Source: Solimicrobium silvestre (lineage in GTDB: Bacteria > Pseudomonadota > Gammaproteobacteria > Burkholderiales > Burkholderiaceae_D). Taken from it: 64,000 bases of DNA. Below the pieces are notes generated by a model. It saw only the letters and a list, made by a program, of their open reading frames with translations, was not told the origin of the DNA and ran no database searches. Both the position numbers and the translations under genes were made by a program. The stretch is taken from assembly GCF_002976435.1 (NCBI RefSeq), contig NZ_PUGF01000015.1, forward strand, positions 1-64,000, given 5' to 3'. How positions within the stretch are numbered: the stretch's first letter is position 1; every line of letters begins with the position of its first letter. This document shows, one piece after another, positions 1 to 9,493 of this stretch.

Positions 1-288
1 AACGTAAGTCCATAGTATTGGCTGTATTCCAGGTCATAATGGCGGCTCCGATTGGACATCATTCTTGATGCCCAATAGTGTTACCTATGTCCTGATACAG
101 GTGTTACCCATGTCTCACGTCTATACACTTTTACAAATAAAGAAAAGCCCGAAGTGAATCAGGCAGATCAATGCAAACATGCTTAACTTTATTAGTTTTT
201 CAAAAAGTCGCATTTGGGAAGTTTTATATTGAAATTGCTTTATTGTAATTTATTTAGTTGAAATTGTATTTCAACTATTTTTAAGAAT
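1..288. other. Window-edge intergenic DNA, possible IS end
   Basis: No gene is supported here. Two near-identical 14-mers, gtgttaccyatgtc, lie at 78-91 and 101-114, with a 23-bp period. Repeats of this type are what I remember from the ends of some IS21-like insertion sequences, but no transposase is in view because the window starts here. The rest, 120-288, is AT-rich and featureless. Confidence 0.3.
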
Positions 289-318
289 AAAAAAACCGCT
301 CAATTGAGCGGTTTTTTA
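289..318. terminator. Bidirectional intrinsic terminator after mutS
   Basis: Stem ccgctc/gagcgg around an aatt loop is flanked by A and T runs on both sides, so it can work in either direction. It lies just past the mutS stop codon. Confidence 0.85.
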
Positions 319-325
319 TAACCGA

Positions 326-2935
326 TTACAGAGTTAGCGCTAATTTTTTGAGCTGGTACAAAGCATCCAATGCTTCCCTCGGACTTAACGAGTCTGGATC
401 GATGGCATCCAGCGCTTGTTGCAAAGGTTCGTCTTTCGTTTCAATTACTGGTACCGCTTCGGCAAATAAATCAAACTGCGGTGTGCTTTGGATTGAATGT
501 GCTTCTAATTCCGCCAAATGTTTGCGTGCGGCGCGGATTACCTGATTTGGAATTCCAGCCAATTGAGCTACTTGTAAACCATAGCTTTGTGAAGCAGGGC
601 CGTCTTGCACTGCATGTAAAAACACAATGGTTTCCTGATGCTCGACTGCCGATAAATGCACGTTCTGCGCGCTGGAATGAATGTCAGGTAACTGCGTCAA
701 CTCAAAATAATGCGTGGCAAACAGCGTGTAGCTGTTGGTTTGGGTGATGAGTTGCTTGGCGATGGCCCAAGCTAATGCCAGACCGTCAAAAGTGGATGTG
801 CCGCGTCCAACTTCGTCCATTAATACCAGCGACTGCTCAGTGGCCGCATTCAGAATGGCGGCTGACTCGGTCATTTCCACCATAAAGGTGGAGCGTCCGC
901 CAGCTAAATCATCTGCCGCGCCGATACGGGTAAAAATGCGATCAATCGGGCCGATGGTGGCGCTGTTGGCTGGCACATAACTACCGACATATGCCAATAA
1001 AGTAATTAGTGCGACCTGACGCATGTAGGTCGATTTACCGCCCATGTTCGGGCCGGTAATTAGCAGCAGTTTGCGATCAGCATTTAATTGGCAATCATTG
1101 GCAATAAAACGCTCAATCTGATTTTCTACGACTGGATGGCGACCTTGCTGAATATCTAAAATTGGCTCTGTTACCAATTGCGGCGCGCACCATTGATGGC
1201 GCGTTGCGTGTTCAGTCAACGCCACTAAACAATCGAGTTGCGCTAAGGCTTGCGCTATCGTTTGCAGCACAATAATGTGCGGTAACAGTTGCTGCAACAC
1301 TTGTTCGTACAAGTATTTCTCACGCACCAGGGCGCGTTCCTGAGCGGACAAAGCCTTGTCTTCAAAGGTTTTTAATTCCGGGGTGATATAGCGTTCGGCA
1401 TTTTTTAATGTTTGCCGACGGCGATAATGTTCTGGAACTTTGTCGGTTTGTCCGTTAGTGACTTCGATATAAAAACCGTGTACGCGATTGTATTCCACAC
1501 GCAAATTAGCAATGCCGGTAGCGGCTCGTTCTCGGGTTTCCAGGTCGATTAAAAATTGTCCGGCGTTTTCAGACAGGCCGCGCAATTCGTCGAGTTCTGC
1601 ATCAAAGCCGGCAGCTATAACGCCACCGTCACGTACCATCGTGGCCGGTTCTTGCATGATGGCGATTTCGAGCAAGTGCTGGCACTCGTCAGGTGTTGCT
1701 AGTGCGCCTAATAAGTCGTTTAGTAAAGGCGTCGCAGGTGTGCATTTTTCTAATGAGTTGCACAGTGCTGGTAACTGCAGCAAGCCGTCGCGTAAGCCGG
1801 CTAAATCACGCGGCCGAGCGGATGCTAGGGCGATACGCGTGGTGATACGTTCGATGTCGGGAACTTCGCTTAACGTTGCCAGTAAACTAGGGTTGGCGTC
1901 GGATTCTATCAGCGTTTGGATGGCCTGATGGCGTGCAATTGCTTGCTGCTGGGCGCGGCTCGGGTGGTGCAGCCAATGGCGTAATAATCGCGAACCCATG
2001 CTGGTGCGGCAATGATCCAACAGCGAAAACAAGGTTGGCGACTCTTGGCCGCGGATGGTTTCGGTAAGCTCCAGATTGCGTCTGGTGACGGCATCCAAAC
2101 CAATAAATTCATCAACAGTTTCCAACCTTAAGCTATTCACATGGCGCAGGTTTTTACCTTGTGTTGCAAGTGTGTAGCGCAACAACGCGCCGGCGGCAGT
2201 GATGGCACTGGTCGCGTGTTCTGCGCCAAAGCCACTTAGGCTGGCGACGCCGAGTTGTTCTTGTAGTGATTTTTTAGCGTGTGCAAAATCAAAATGCCAA
2301 GCGGGCAGGGCGGTAATTTTGCAGGGCAGGCTGGCGAGTAGTGCGCTGATGTCGGGTTGATTGACGTCTTCGGTATATAAAATTTCAGCCGCTGCAATCC
2401 GTTCGCATTCTTGCAGTAATAGATGGCTGAAGTTTTTTTCAGTAGTGCTGACTTCCAATAACTTTAGCGCGCCGCTGGAAAGCGATAACCACGCAAAACC
2501 CAACGTCATTTGCTTGCGCTGGGTGGTTACAGCAATCGATAACAAAGGTCGTTCTGATTTGGCTGGCAATAAGTCCGTTTCGGTCAGTGTGCCCGGTGTA
2601 ATGACGCGCATCACTTTACGTTCAACCGGCCCTTTGCTGGTGGCCGGGTCGCCGATTTGTTCGCAGATTGCAATCGATTCGCCGAGCTTGATCAGTTTGG
2701 CTAAGTAGCCGTCGATCGAATGATAGGGCACGCCGGCCATTTTGATCGGGGTGCCGCCGGAACTGCCACGCTGAGTCAGTGTGATGCCGATTAAGCGCGA
2801 CGCTTTTTCTGCATCTTCAAAAAACAATTCGTAAAAATCACCCATACGGTACAACACCAATGTGTCTGGGTAATCTGCTTTAATGCGCAGGTACTGCTGC
2901 ATCATCGGGGTGTGTTTTGCGTCTTCAACAGCCAT
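326..2935 (-). CDS. mutS: DNA mismatch repair ATPase MutS
   Basis: MutS recognises base mismatches and small loops and, with MutL, starts strand-specific repair. The 869-residue length fits the family (about 850). The N-terminal mismatch-recognition domain carries the Phe-x-Glu motif within GDFYELF near residue 35. The C-terminal ABC-type ATPase shows the Walker [10 protein letters not shown], the Walker [17 protein letters not shown] and the switch FATHYFELT. The ATG at 2935 gives the standard N-terminus ([15 protein letters not shown]). It stands alone on the minus strand and ends in a strong terminator. Identity is not in doubt; regulation is not evident from the sequence. Confidence 0.98.
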   Translation of the reverse strand: MAVEDAKHTPMMQQYLRIKADYPDTLVLYRMGDFYELFFEDAEKASRLIGITLTQRGSSGGTPIKMAGVPYHSIDGYLAKLIKLGESIAICEQIGDPATSKGPVERKVMRVITPGTLTETDLLPAKSERPLLSIAVTTQRKQMTLGFAWLSLSSGALKLLEVSTTEKNFSHLLLQECERIAAAEILYTEDVNQPDISALLASLPCKITALPAWHFDFAHAKKSLQEQLGVASLSGFGAEHATSAITAAGALLRYTLATQGKNLRHVNSLRLETVDEFIGLDAVTRRNLELTETIRGQESPTLFSLLDHCRTSMGSRLLRHWLHHPSRAQQQAIARHQAIQTLIESDANPSLLATLSEVPDIERITTRIALASARPRDLAGLRDGLLQLPALCNSLEKCTPATPLLNDLLGALATPDECQHLLEIAIMQEPATMVRDGGVIAAGFDAELDELRGLSENAGQFLIDLETRERAATGIANLRVEYNRVHGFYIEVTNGQTDKVPEHYRRRQTLKNAERYITPELKTFEDKALSAQERALVREKYLYEQVLQQLLPHIIVLQTIAQALAQLDCLVALTEHATRHQWCAPQLVTEPILDIQQGRHPVVENQIERFIANDCQLNADRKLLLITGPNMGGKSTYMRQVALITLLAYVGSYVPANSATIGPIDRIFTRIGAADDLAGGRSTFMVEMTESAAILNAATEQSLVLMDEVGRGTSTFDGLALAWAIAKQLITQTNSYTLFATHYFELTQLPDIHSSAQNVHLSAVEHQETIVFLHAVQDGPASQSYGLQVAQLAGIPNQVIRAARKHLAELEAHSIQSTPQFDLFAEAVPVIETKDEPLQQALDAIDPDSLSPREALDALYQLKKLALTL

Positions 2936-3048
2936 AGTCTTTGGTTTTTCGTTTATTTGGGGTGGATCTGATTGCTTGAATTCTGATTTTTGTGTTTCAG
3001 CATACTAAAGTATATTTTTGTGATTTTTGTTCTAAGTGGCGGTGAACG

Positions 3049-3145
3049 CTTTGAGCTTTAAATATACTGTCTGAAAACTACTTTTTATCGTCTGGAAAGC
3101 CATTGGATACGTTAAGTTCTTATAAAAATAGGGTGGGGTATATGA
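3049..3145 (+). promoter_or_regulatory. Promoter/leader element, copy A (no intact gene behind it)
   Basis: This 97-bp stretch is roughly three-quarters identical by eye to 14134-14230, which leads directly into a small DUF3096 gene. Shared parts are ctttgag, aatatactgtc (a -10-like TATACT), a T-tract followed by atcg, gccattRgatacgttaa, and an aatagggg purine-rich site before tatATGa. In copy A the ATG at 3142 opens a reading frame of only seven codons (MKIREKA, stop at 3165). It therefore looks like an orphaned promoter and leader, or one driving an RNA. The rest of the 2936-3472 gap shows no gene. Confidence 0.55.
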
Positions 3146-3472
3146 AAATACGTGAAAAAGCGTGAATTTTCTGAATTAAAGCCGCTAAATAAGCTAAATA
3201 GTTACACCCGGAGCGCACCTTAGCATAGACATAAACAGCGGTCTAGAGTTTGACCGGTTCTGTCCCGCCAAAATTGTGCGGCATTGCCAGCAAGGCAATC
3301 AGCAATTAACCCTGAAATTGTTATCACTCCTCAAATTAATTCAAAAATAAAATTAAACTTTACTAAAATCAACAATATTGAGTGTTCTATTGCCGTACGC
3401 ATCATGAAGGAATTTAATTCGATGGGATTCATTAGCCGGAAATAAGCTGAGACCAATAATCGGAAATTAACC

Positions 3473-5386
3473 ATGTCCATGTATCGTCAAATCTGGCTTT
3501 CTTTGATACTTACGGCGCTGCTGAGTTTGGCGGGTGGTTTGTTTGCCTCAACATTTAGCGTACGTGCTTATCTTGAAGATCAGTTGCGCATGAAAAATAC
3601 CGACAATGCGACATCGTTGGCGTTAGCGTTAAGTCAGCGCAACATCGGTACGATAGAAATAAAATTAGCCGTTACTTCCTTGTTCGATAAGGGGTATTAC
3701 GACCTGATTCGTGTCGTTGACGCCAGCGGTCGTGAAATTATCTCGCGCAAAGCACTGACCAATAGTGATGATACGCCTAGTTGGTTTATGCAAAGTCTGC
3801 CGCTCACTGTGGTACCTGGGATAGCGCACTTTAACAATGGCTGGAATCAGGTTGGCACAATCACGTTAGTGAGTAATACCCGCTTTGCCTATAAAGCCTT
3901 GTGGGAGTCGACATTGGCGCTAATTGGCGCGCTGGTTTTCACCAGTCTGGTTGGTGGCTGGTTAGGCACTTTAGTGTTGCGACGAATTAAAGCGCCGCTC
4001 AATGCGGTGATCGCTCAAGCACAAGCTATTACCGCACACCATTTCATTACCATCCCGGAATCGACCGTGCCTGAGTTGCGGCAATTGACTTCTGCCATGA
4101 ATTCCACGGTATTGCTGCTGAAAAAAATGTTTGCTGATGAAGCGCAGCGCCTTGAGTTAGTGCGGCTGGAGGCGAATTCAGATTCGCTGACCAAGTTAGC
4201 TAATCGTCTTTCTTTTATGGCGCAGCTACAAGCGACGCTGGAAATGGAAGATTCTTATGCGGGCGCATTAGTACTGGTAAAGATTGCGGATTTAGGTGCG
4301 ATCAACAAACGGCTGGGGCGCACAGAGACTGATAATTTTTTAAAATCGGTAGCAGTAACGATGTCTAAGGCGGTAGCAGTAGTGCCGAATGCATTAGTCG
4401 CGCGCTTGAATGGAGCGGATTTTGGGCTGCTGCTACCGTTATCGGAAGCGCACCCGATCACTGACCAGTTATTGGATGCGCTAGTGCTGGAAACCTCGGC
4501 CTATATACAGAGTGGCCCCGTGGCTTTTATCGGCGTCGGTAAATTTAGTTACGGTGTAAATCTCGCCAGTTTGATGATGCAAGTCGATGCGGCGTTGGCT
4601 GGGGCTGAGGCACAAGGGATTAGCTGTATCAGAGATGCGGCTAGCTTGAAGAGCGACGATGCACCGCGTAGCAATGAAGAGTGGTCAAAATTAATCTATC
4701 ACGCGATAGAAAACCAGGAAACCAAACTCGGCTCTTTCCCCTTGACGGACTTTGCAGGTAAATTGCTGCATAGTGAATGCCCCTTACGGCTGAGGTTGGC
4801 GCATGAATGGCTTCCGGCCGGGAGTTTTTTGTCGGTAGCGGAACGCTTGGGAATGAGTTCAACTCTGGATACCATCGCCATTACGCTGGGTATTGATGAG
4901 CTGAATATGAATCGGGAAATTGTTGGGCTCGCTATTAATCTATCGGCCCGTTCATTGGAAGATGGCACGTTCTGTGAATATATACGCGCAATGTTACTGG
5001 CCAACCCCAAAGCTGCCCGGCGGTTATGGATAGAATTTCCTGAATATGGTGCTTATGCGCATTTTGCGGCTTTCAACGAGTTCCTCAATAAAATGGCAGG
5101 AACCGGTTGTCGTTTAGGTTTGGAACATTTTGGGCGACAATTTAGCAAAATCGGCTTGTTGCAAGATTTAAAGCTGGATTATCTGAAAGTCGATGTCAGC
5201 TTCATCCGCGATATTAATAATAATCAGGGCAATCAAGTTTTCCTCAAAGGCTTAATTGGGATTGGTCACAATTTTGGCATGCAAATTTTTGCAGAAGGAG
5301 TTGCCAGCCCAGATGAATTAATCACCTTGGCGCAGTTGGGGTTTGATGGCGCCACTGGGCCAGGGGTTAAAGTTGCATCTATGTAG
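3473..5386 (+). CDS. LapD-like c-di-GMP receptor (degenerate GGDEF-EAL, inside-out signalling)
   Basis: Predicted inner-membrane receptor of 637 residues. A membrane segment (about 7-25) is followed by a periplasmic LapD/MoxY-type domain with the pattern LEDQLRMKNTDNATSLA, a second membrane segment (about 143-169), a HAMP linker, and GGDEF and EAL domains. Both catalytic sites are broken: the GGDEF position reads NGADF (residues 313-317), the EAL motif is ECP in HSECPLRLR, and the DDFGTGYSSL loop reads LEHFGRQFSKI. That pattern fits a c-di-GMP binding receptor rather than an enzyme. LapD in pseudomonads controls the periplasmic protease LapG and so adhesin retention. No LapG or adhesin gene is in this window. 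ATG 3473 has a weak GGAAA site; ATG 3479 is an alternative. Confidence 0.75.
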   Translation: MSMYRQIWLSLILTALLSLAGGLFASTFSVRAYLEDQLRMKNTDNATSLALALSQRNIGTIEIKLAVTSLFDKGYYDLIRVVDASGREIISRKALTNSDDTPSWFMQSLPLTVVPGIAHFNNGWNQVGTITLVSNTRFAYKALWESTLALIGALVFTSLVGGWLGTLVLRRIKAPLNAVIAQAQAITAHHFITIPESTVPELRQLTSAMNSTVLLLKKMFADEAQRLELVRLEANSDSLTKLANRLSFMAQLQATLEMEDSYAGALVLVKIADLGAINKRLGRTETDNFLKSVAVTMSKAVAVVPNALVARLNGADFGLLLPLSEAHPITDQLLDALVLETSAYIQSGPVAFIGVGKFSYGVNLASLMMQVDAALAGAEAQGISCIRDAASLKSDDAPRSNEEWSKLIYHAIENQETKLGSFPLTDFAGKLLHSECPLRLRLAHEWLPAGSFLSVAERLGMSSTLDTIAITLGIDELNMNREIVGLAINLSARSLEDGTFCEYIRAMLLANPKAARRLWIEFPEYGAYAHFAAFNEFLNKMAGTGCRLGLEHFGRQFSKIGLLQDLKLDYLKVDVSFIRDINNNQGNQVFLKGLIGIGHNFGMQIFAEGVASPDELITLAQLGFDGATGPGVKVASM

Positions 5387-5610
5387 GATTAATGCGGGTG
5401 GGCAGAAAAGCTTGCCCACATTCATATTTGCGCACGATGGTATTAAATCCACAATTTATTTTAAATATATGTTTTTGAGATTTATTTGATGAGATTGCGC
5501 GCTTTTTGTATTTGAGCGAATGAGGTGAGCGCATGATAATTCGAGCTGGATTCGAATAACCCACCGCAAAATCGAGAAAAAATGCAAAAAGGAACAGTTT
5601 TCTTCATAAA

Positions 5611-5643
5611 TTGAGAGCAATCTTGAATAAATTCTTGTAGAAT
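5611..5643 (+). promoter_or_regulatory. Possible promoter for tRNA-Leu
   Basis: A -10-like TAGAAT (5638-5643) lies about 100 bp before the tRNA. The nearest -35-like TTGAGA (5611-5616) is 21 bp away, too far for a classical promoter, so the call is weak. A small hairpin, gcgac-tta-gtcgc followed by Ts (5682-5698), sits between it and the tRNA. The rest of the 5387-5744 gap holds no gene. Confidence 0.3.
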
Positions 5644-5744
5644 ACGCGGCTGGAGTTAAAATGCCGCAAGCGGAAATGTGGGCGACTTAGTCGCTTTTGT
5701 TTTTTCTGCGCAATGCATACAGTAGTTAAAGTTATGCACATCCC

Positions 5745-5831
5745 GCGAGGATGGCGAAATTGGTAGACGCACCAGGTTTAGGTCCTGACGCCAGAAATGG
5801 TGTGGGGGTTCGAGTCCCCCTTCTCGCACCA
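5745..5831 (+). tRNA. tRNA-Leu (anticodon UAG)
   Basis: An 87-nt cloverleaf with a long variable arm, as expected for a class II tRNA. Acceptor strand GCGAGGA (5745-5751) pairs with TTCTCGC before A-CCA, and the CCA is encoded. The anticodon loop TTTAGGT gives anticodon UAG. The T-arm carries GGTTCGAGTCC. It lies 27 bp before tig. Confidence 0.96.
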
Positions 5832-5857
5832 CAGACAATTTTTATTTGGACGATTAA

Positions 5858-7207
5858 ATGGCAACTGCTGTCGAAACATTGGGTAAATTAGAACGCCGTC
5901 TTACAATCACTGTGCCTTTGGCCGATGTGCGTGTAGAAGTTGAAAAACGACTAAAAGTGCGCGCCCGTACAGCTAAAGCGCCAGGCTTCCGTCCTGGTAA
6001 AGTTCCTATGAAAATGGTCGCAGCACAATACGGCTATCAAGTAGAAACAGAAGTATTGAACGACAAAGTTGGCCGCGCTTTCAGCGAAGCTGCCAACGAA
6101 AACAAATTACGCGTGGCCGGTTATCCAAACATCGCGCCTAAAACCAGCGCAGAATCACAAGAAGGCCACGTGGCTTTCGATGCAACGTTTGAAGTTTATC
6201 CAGACGTTACTATCGGTGATTTGGCTGGCGCAGAAGTTACGCAAGTTAAAACCGTAGTTAGTGATGTTGAAATCGATAAAACTGTCGATATTCTGCGCAA
6301 GCAACGCGTTCATTTCCACGTTAAAGGTCAAGCTGGCGAACATGGCGACGGCGGTGCAGATGTTTCCGCACAAACCGGTGACCGCGCTACAGTTGACTTC
6401 GTCGGCTCTATCGATGGCGTTGAATTCCCAGGCGGAAAAGCTGATGGTTTCGTGTTTGTATTAGGCGAAGGCCGTATGTTGCCTGAGTTTGAAGCCGCAA
6501 CATTGGGCTTGAAAGTCGCTGAATCAAAAACTTTCTCAATGACTTTCCCAGCGGATTACCACGGTAAAGACGTTGCAGGCAAGACAGCTGAATTCACCAT
6601 CAAATTAACTAATTTGGAATGGGCGCACTTACCAGAAGTTGACGCAGAATTCGCTAAAATGTTGGGCGTAGAAGATGGCGATATGGCCAAAATGCGTGCT
6701 GATATTAAAGAAAATTTAGAGCGTGAAGTTGGTGGTCGCGTTAAAGCACAAACTAAAAACAGTGTGATGGATGCATTGTTGAAAATCTGCGAATTCGATG
6801 TGCCAAAAGTCTTGATCACTCAAGATTCAGAGCGTTTGTCAGAAATGACACGTCAAGATATGGCGCAGCGCGGCATGAACGTTAAAGACGTTCCATTCCC
6901 ACTCGAAATGTTCGCAGCACAAGCAGAACGTCGTGTACGTTTAGGTTTGATCTTGGCTGAAATGGTTAAGGCAAATGGCTTGAAAGCGACTTTTGAGCAA
7001 GTTGAAGCGCAAGTTGCTGACTTTGCTAAAAGCTACGAAGATCCTAAACAAGTGATGCGTTATTATTTTAACGACAGAAATCGTTTGGCTGAAGTTGAAG
7101 CCCTTGTATTAGAAGAAAACGTCGTTAACTATGTGCTTGGACAATCAAAAGTAACTGAAAAAGTTATTTCTTTTGATGAGTTGATGGGCAATAATAATCA
7201 AGCGTAA
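5858..7207 (+). CDS. tig: Trigger factor, ribosome-associated chaperone and prolyl isomerase
   Basis: Trigger factor docks at the ribosomal exit tunnel and shields nascent chains. The 449-residue length fits the family. The ribosome-binding signature reads [11 protein letters not shown] near residues 45-54. The FKBP-type isomerase domain covers roughly 165-260 ([25 protein letters not shown]). A Gly/Asp-rich stretch just before it ([13 protein letters not shown]) is slightly longer than usual. It is the first gene of the tig-clpP-clpX-lon block, placed directly behind tRNA-Leu. The upstream ribosome-binding site is weak. Confidence 0.97.
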   Translation: MATAVETLGKLERRLTITVPLADVRVEVEKRLKVRARTAKAPGFRPGKVPMKMVAAQYGYQVETEVLNDKVGRAFSEAANENKLRVAGYPNIAPKTSAESQEGHVAFDATFEVYPDVTIGDLAGAEVTQVKTVVSDVEIDKTVDILRKQRVHFHVKGQAGEHGDGGADVSAQTGDRATVDFVGSIDGVEFPGGKADGFVFVLGEGRMLPEFEAATLGLKVAESKTFSMTFPADYHGKDVAGKTAEFTIKLTNLEWAHLPEVDAEFAKMLGVEDGDMAKMRADIKENLEREVGGRVKAQTKNSVMDALLKICEFDVPKVLITQDSERLSEMTRQDMAQRGMNVKDVPFPLEMFAAQAERRVRLGLILAEMVKANGLKATFEQVEAQVADFAKSYEDPKQVMRYYFNDRNRLAEVEALVLEENVVNYVLGQSKVTEKVISFDELMGNNNQA

Positions 7208-7253
7208 GCTTAATTAAGCCACTAAAGCATAAGCAAACCACTAGGAAAAATAC

Positions 7254-7880
7254 ATGACAAGCTTGATACGAAATTCTGCACTAAACACCGAAATGCTTGG
7301 TATGGTTCCGATGGTCATTGAGCAGAGTGGACGTGGTGAACGCTCGTATGATATTTACTCGCGCTTATTGAAAGAGCGGGTAATTTTTCTGGTTGGTCCA
7401 GTTAATGACCAAACTGCTAATTTGGTCGTCGCGCAATTGTTGTTTTTGGAAAGCGAAAATCCGGATAAAGATATTTCGTTTTACATCAATTCACCAGGTG
7501 GTTCTGTATCAGCTGGTTTGGCAATTTACGACACGATGCAGTTTATTAAGCCCGATGTTTCTACATTGTGTACCGGTATGGCGGCGTCCATGGGTGCATT
7601 TTTGTTGGCAGCCGGTGCTAAAGGCAAACGTTTTTCCTTGCCTAATTCACGCATTATGATTCATCAGCCATTAGGCGGCGCGCAAGGTCAAGCGTCCGAC
7701 ATCGAAATTCAAGCCCGCGAAATTTTGTATTTGCGTGAGCGTTTGAATGAAATGTTAGCTACTCATACAGGTAAAACTGCTGAGCAAATTGGCAAAGACA
7801 CGGATCGCGATAACTTTATGTCAGCAGCTGATGCTGTTGAGTATGGCCTGATTGATAAAGTCATGGCGCACCGGGTTTAA
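7254..7880 (+). CDS. clpP: ATP-dependent Clp protease proteolytic subunit
   Basis: ClpP forms the tetradecameric serine protease chamber used by ClpX or ClpA. The protein has 208 residues. The catalytic Ser lies in GMAASMGAF, the His in [10 protein letters not shown], and the Asp in the following helix region. An AGGAAA ribosome-binding site precedes ATG 7254. It follows tig by 46 bp and is closed by its own terminator, so clpX has separate transcription at least in part. Confidence 0.98.
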   Translation: MTSLIRNSALNTEMLGMVPMVIEQSGRGERSYDIYSRLLKERVIFLVGPVNDQTANLVVAQLLFLESENPDKDISFYINSPGGSVSAGLAIYDTMQFIKPDVSTLCTGMAASMGAFLLAAGAKGKRFSLPNSRIMIHQPLGGAQGQASDIEIQAREILYLRERLNEMLATHTGKTAEQIGKDTDRDNFMSAADAVEYGLIDKVMAHRV

Positions 7881-7896
7881 TCTACTTGCAATAATA

Positions 7897-7920
7897 AAAC
7901 GCCCGTTATGGGCGTTTTTT
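7897..7920 (+). terminator. Intrinsic terminator after clpP
   Basis: Stem aacgccc/gggcgtt around a short gttat loop, followed by a T run, 17 bp past the clpP stop. Confidence 0.85.
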
Positions 7921-8041
7921 ATTTGTTGAGTTGCACTTTTGATTTTATTCTTAATGCTGCAATTAAAAATCGAATTAATCACGATGACGAATTCAGTAAT
8001 TACAGGTAATATCAAACCACTTCCTTCTTTAAATTAGTATC

Positions 8042-9310
8042 ATGCCAGATAAAAAATCATCCAGTGGTGAAAAATTGCTCTATTGCTCATTTTGTGGCAA
8101 GAGCCAGCACGAAGTCAAAAAATTAATCGCCGGTCCTTCCGTATTTATCTGTGATGAATGTATCGATCTGTGCAATGACATTATTCGCGACGAAATTTCT
8201 AGCATAGAAACCATCGGTAACGCGAAAGCAGACTTGCCAACGCCAGCCGAAATTTGCGAACTATTAAACCAGTACGTGATCGGTCAATCAACTGCTAAAC
8301 GTATTTTATCGGTAGCGGTTTATAACCATTACAAACGTCTGAAATACCTCGGTAAAAAAGACGATGTAGAACTGGCAAAAAGTAATATCTTATTGGTTGG
8401 CCCAACCGGCTCCGGTAAAACTTTATTAGCGCAAACCTTGGCGCGCATGTTGAACGTGCCTTTCGTTATCGCTGATGCGACTACATTGACTGAAGCTGGT
8501 TATGTAGGCGAAGACGTTGAAAACATCATTCAAAAATTACTGCAAAACTGTAATTATGAAGTTGAAAAAGCGCAAAAAGGAATCGTCTATATTGATGAGA
8601 TTGATAAAATCTCACGAAAGTCCGACAACCCATCGATCACCCGTGACGTATCCGGTGAAGGCGTGCAACAAGCGCTGTTGAAATTGATTGAAGGCACTAT
8701 GGCATCGGTTCCACCACAAGGTGGACGCAAGCACCCTAATCAAGATTTCGTACAAATTGACACGACCAATATCATGTTTATTTGCGGCGGCGCATTTGAT
8801 GGTTTAGCTAAGTTGATTTCTAATCGTTCTGAAAAAGGCGGGATTGGATTTTCGGCCAGTGTAAAAAGTAAGGTCGAATCCACTTCTAACCAACATCTGC
8901 AAGAAGTTGAGCCAGAAGATTTGATTAAATTTGGATTGATTCCTGAATTGGTCGGTCGTTTGCCGGTGGTTGCTACATTGAATGAATTGGACGAAGAATC
9001 GTTAATTCAGATTTTGATCGAGCCTAAAAACGCGTTGATCAAACAATATGCAAAATTACTGGAAATGGAAGGCGCAGAATTAGAAATCCGTCCTTCGGCT
9101 TTACATGCTATTGCTAAAAAAGCGATTGAACGTAAAGCTGGCGCACGCGGTTTGCGTTCAATTCTGGAAAGTGCGTTGTTAGATGTCATGTATGACTTGC
9201 CTAACGAACAAAATGTGGCAAAAGTTGTCATTGATGAAAACACGATCACGCAGGGAGCTAAACCGATCTTGATTTATCATGAAAAACCGAAGGCTTCTGG
9301 TGCAAACTAG
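8042..9310 (+). CDS. clpX: ClpX, ATP-dependent unfoldase of ClpXP
   Basis: ClpX unfolds tagged substrates and feeds them to ClpP. The 422 residues start with a zinc-binding domain ([11 protein letters not shown]...CDECIDLC, residues about 15-40). The AAA+ module follows with Walker A GPTGSGKT near residue 121, Walker [12 protein letters not shown] near 182, and a ClpP-contact IGF loop (GGIGFSA). The C-terminal sensor-2 region reads [10 protein letters not shown]. No strong ribosome-binding site precedes the ATG. It sits in the conserved order clpP-clpX-lon. Confidence 0.98.
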   Translation: MPDKKSSSGEKLLYCSFCGKSQHEVKKLIAGPSVFICDECIDLCNDIIRDEISSIETIGNAKADLPTPAEICELLNQYVIGQSTAKRILSVAVYNHYKRLKYLGKKDDVELAKSNILLVGPTGSGKTLLAQTLARMLNVPFVIADATTLTEAGYVGEDVENIIQKLLQNCNYEVEKAQKGIVYIDEIDKISRKSDNPSITRDVSGEGVQQALLKLIEGTMASVPPQGGRKHPNQDFVQIDTTNIMFICGGAFDGLAKLISNRSEKGGIGFSASVKSKVESTSNQHLQEVEPEDLIKFGLIPELVGRLPVVATLNELDEESLIQILIEPKNALIKQYAKLLEMEGAELEIRPSALHAIAKKAIERKAGARGLRSILESALLDVMYDLPNEQNVAKVVIDENTITQGAKPILIYHEKPKASGAN

Positions 9311-9363
9311 GTGTATTGTTTGAGCTAGCTAGCAAGCGCGATCGAAACCAGGCAATTGGTTCG

Positions 9364-9402
9364 TAAAGCCACTTCGGGTAAATCCCGTGAGTGGCTTTTT
9401 TT
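9364..9402 (+). terminator. Intrinsic terminator after clpX
   Basis: Stem aaagccact/agtggctt, with an inner cggg/cccg stem, followed by a T run. Confidence 0.8.
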
Positions 9403-9493
9403 ATGAAATAGATGTGAATATATTCTTTGTTGGGCTTGTGTTTTAACAATCCGTGCCAACATGTTGTTGAGAATTAATTAAATAAGGTAAACC

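Noticed and set aside
3142-3165. Seven-codon frame MKIREKA after leader copy A
   Set aside because: Too short to claim as a gene; more likely a relic of a lost gene.
5732-5740. Perfect DnaA box ttatgcaca before tRNA-Leu
   Set aside because: A single box with no cluster, AT-rich unwinding region or dnaA/dnaN nearby; chance match.
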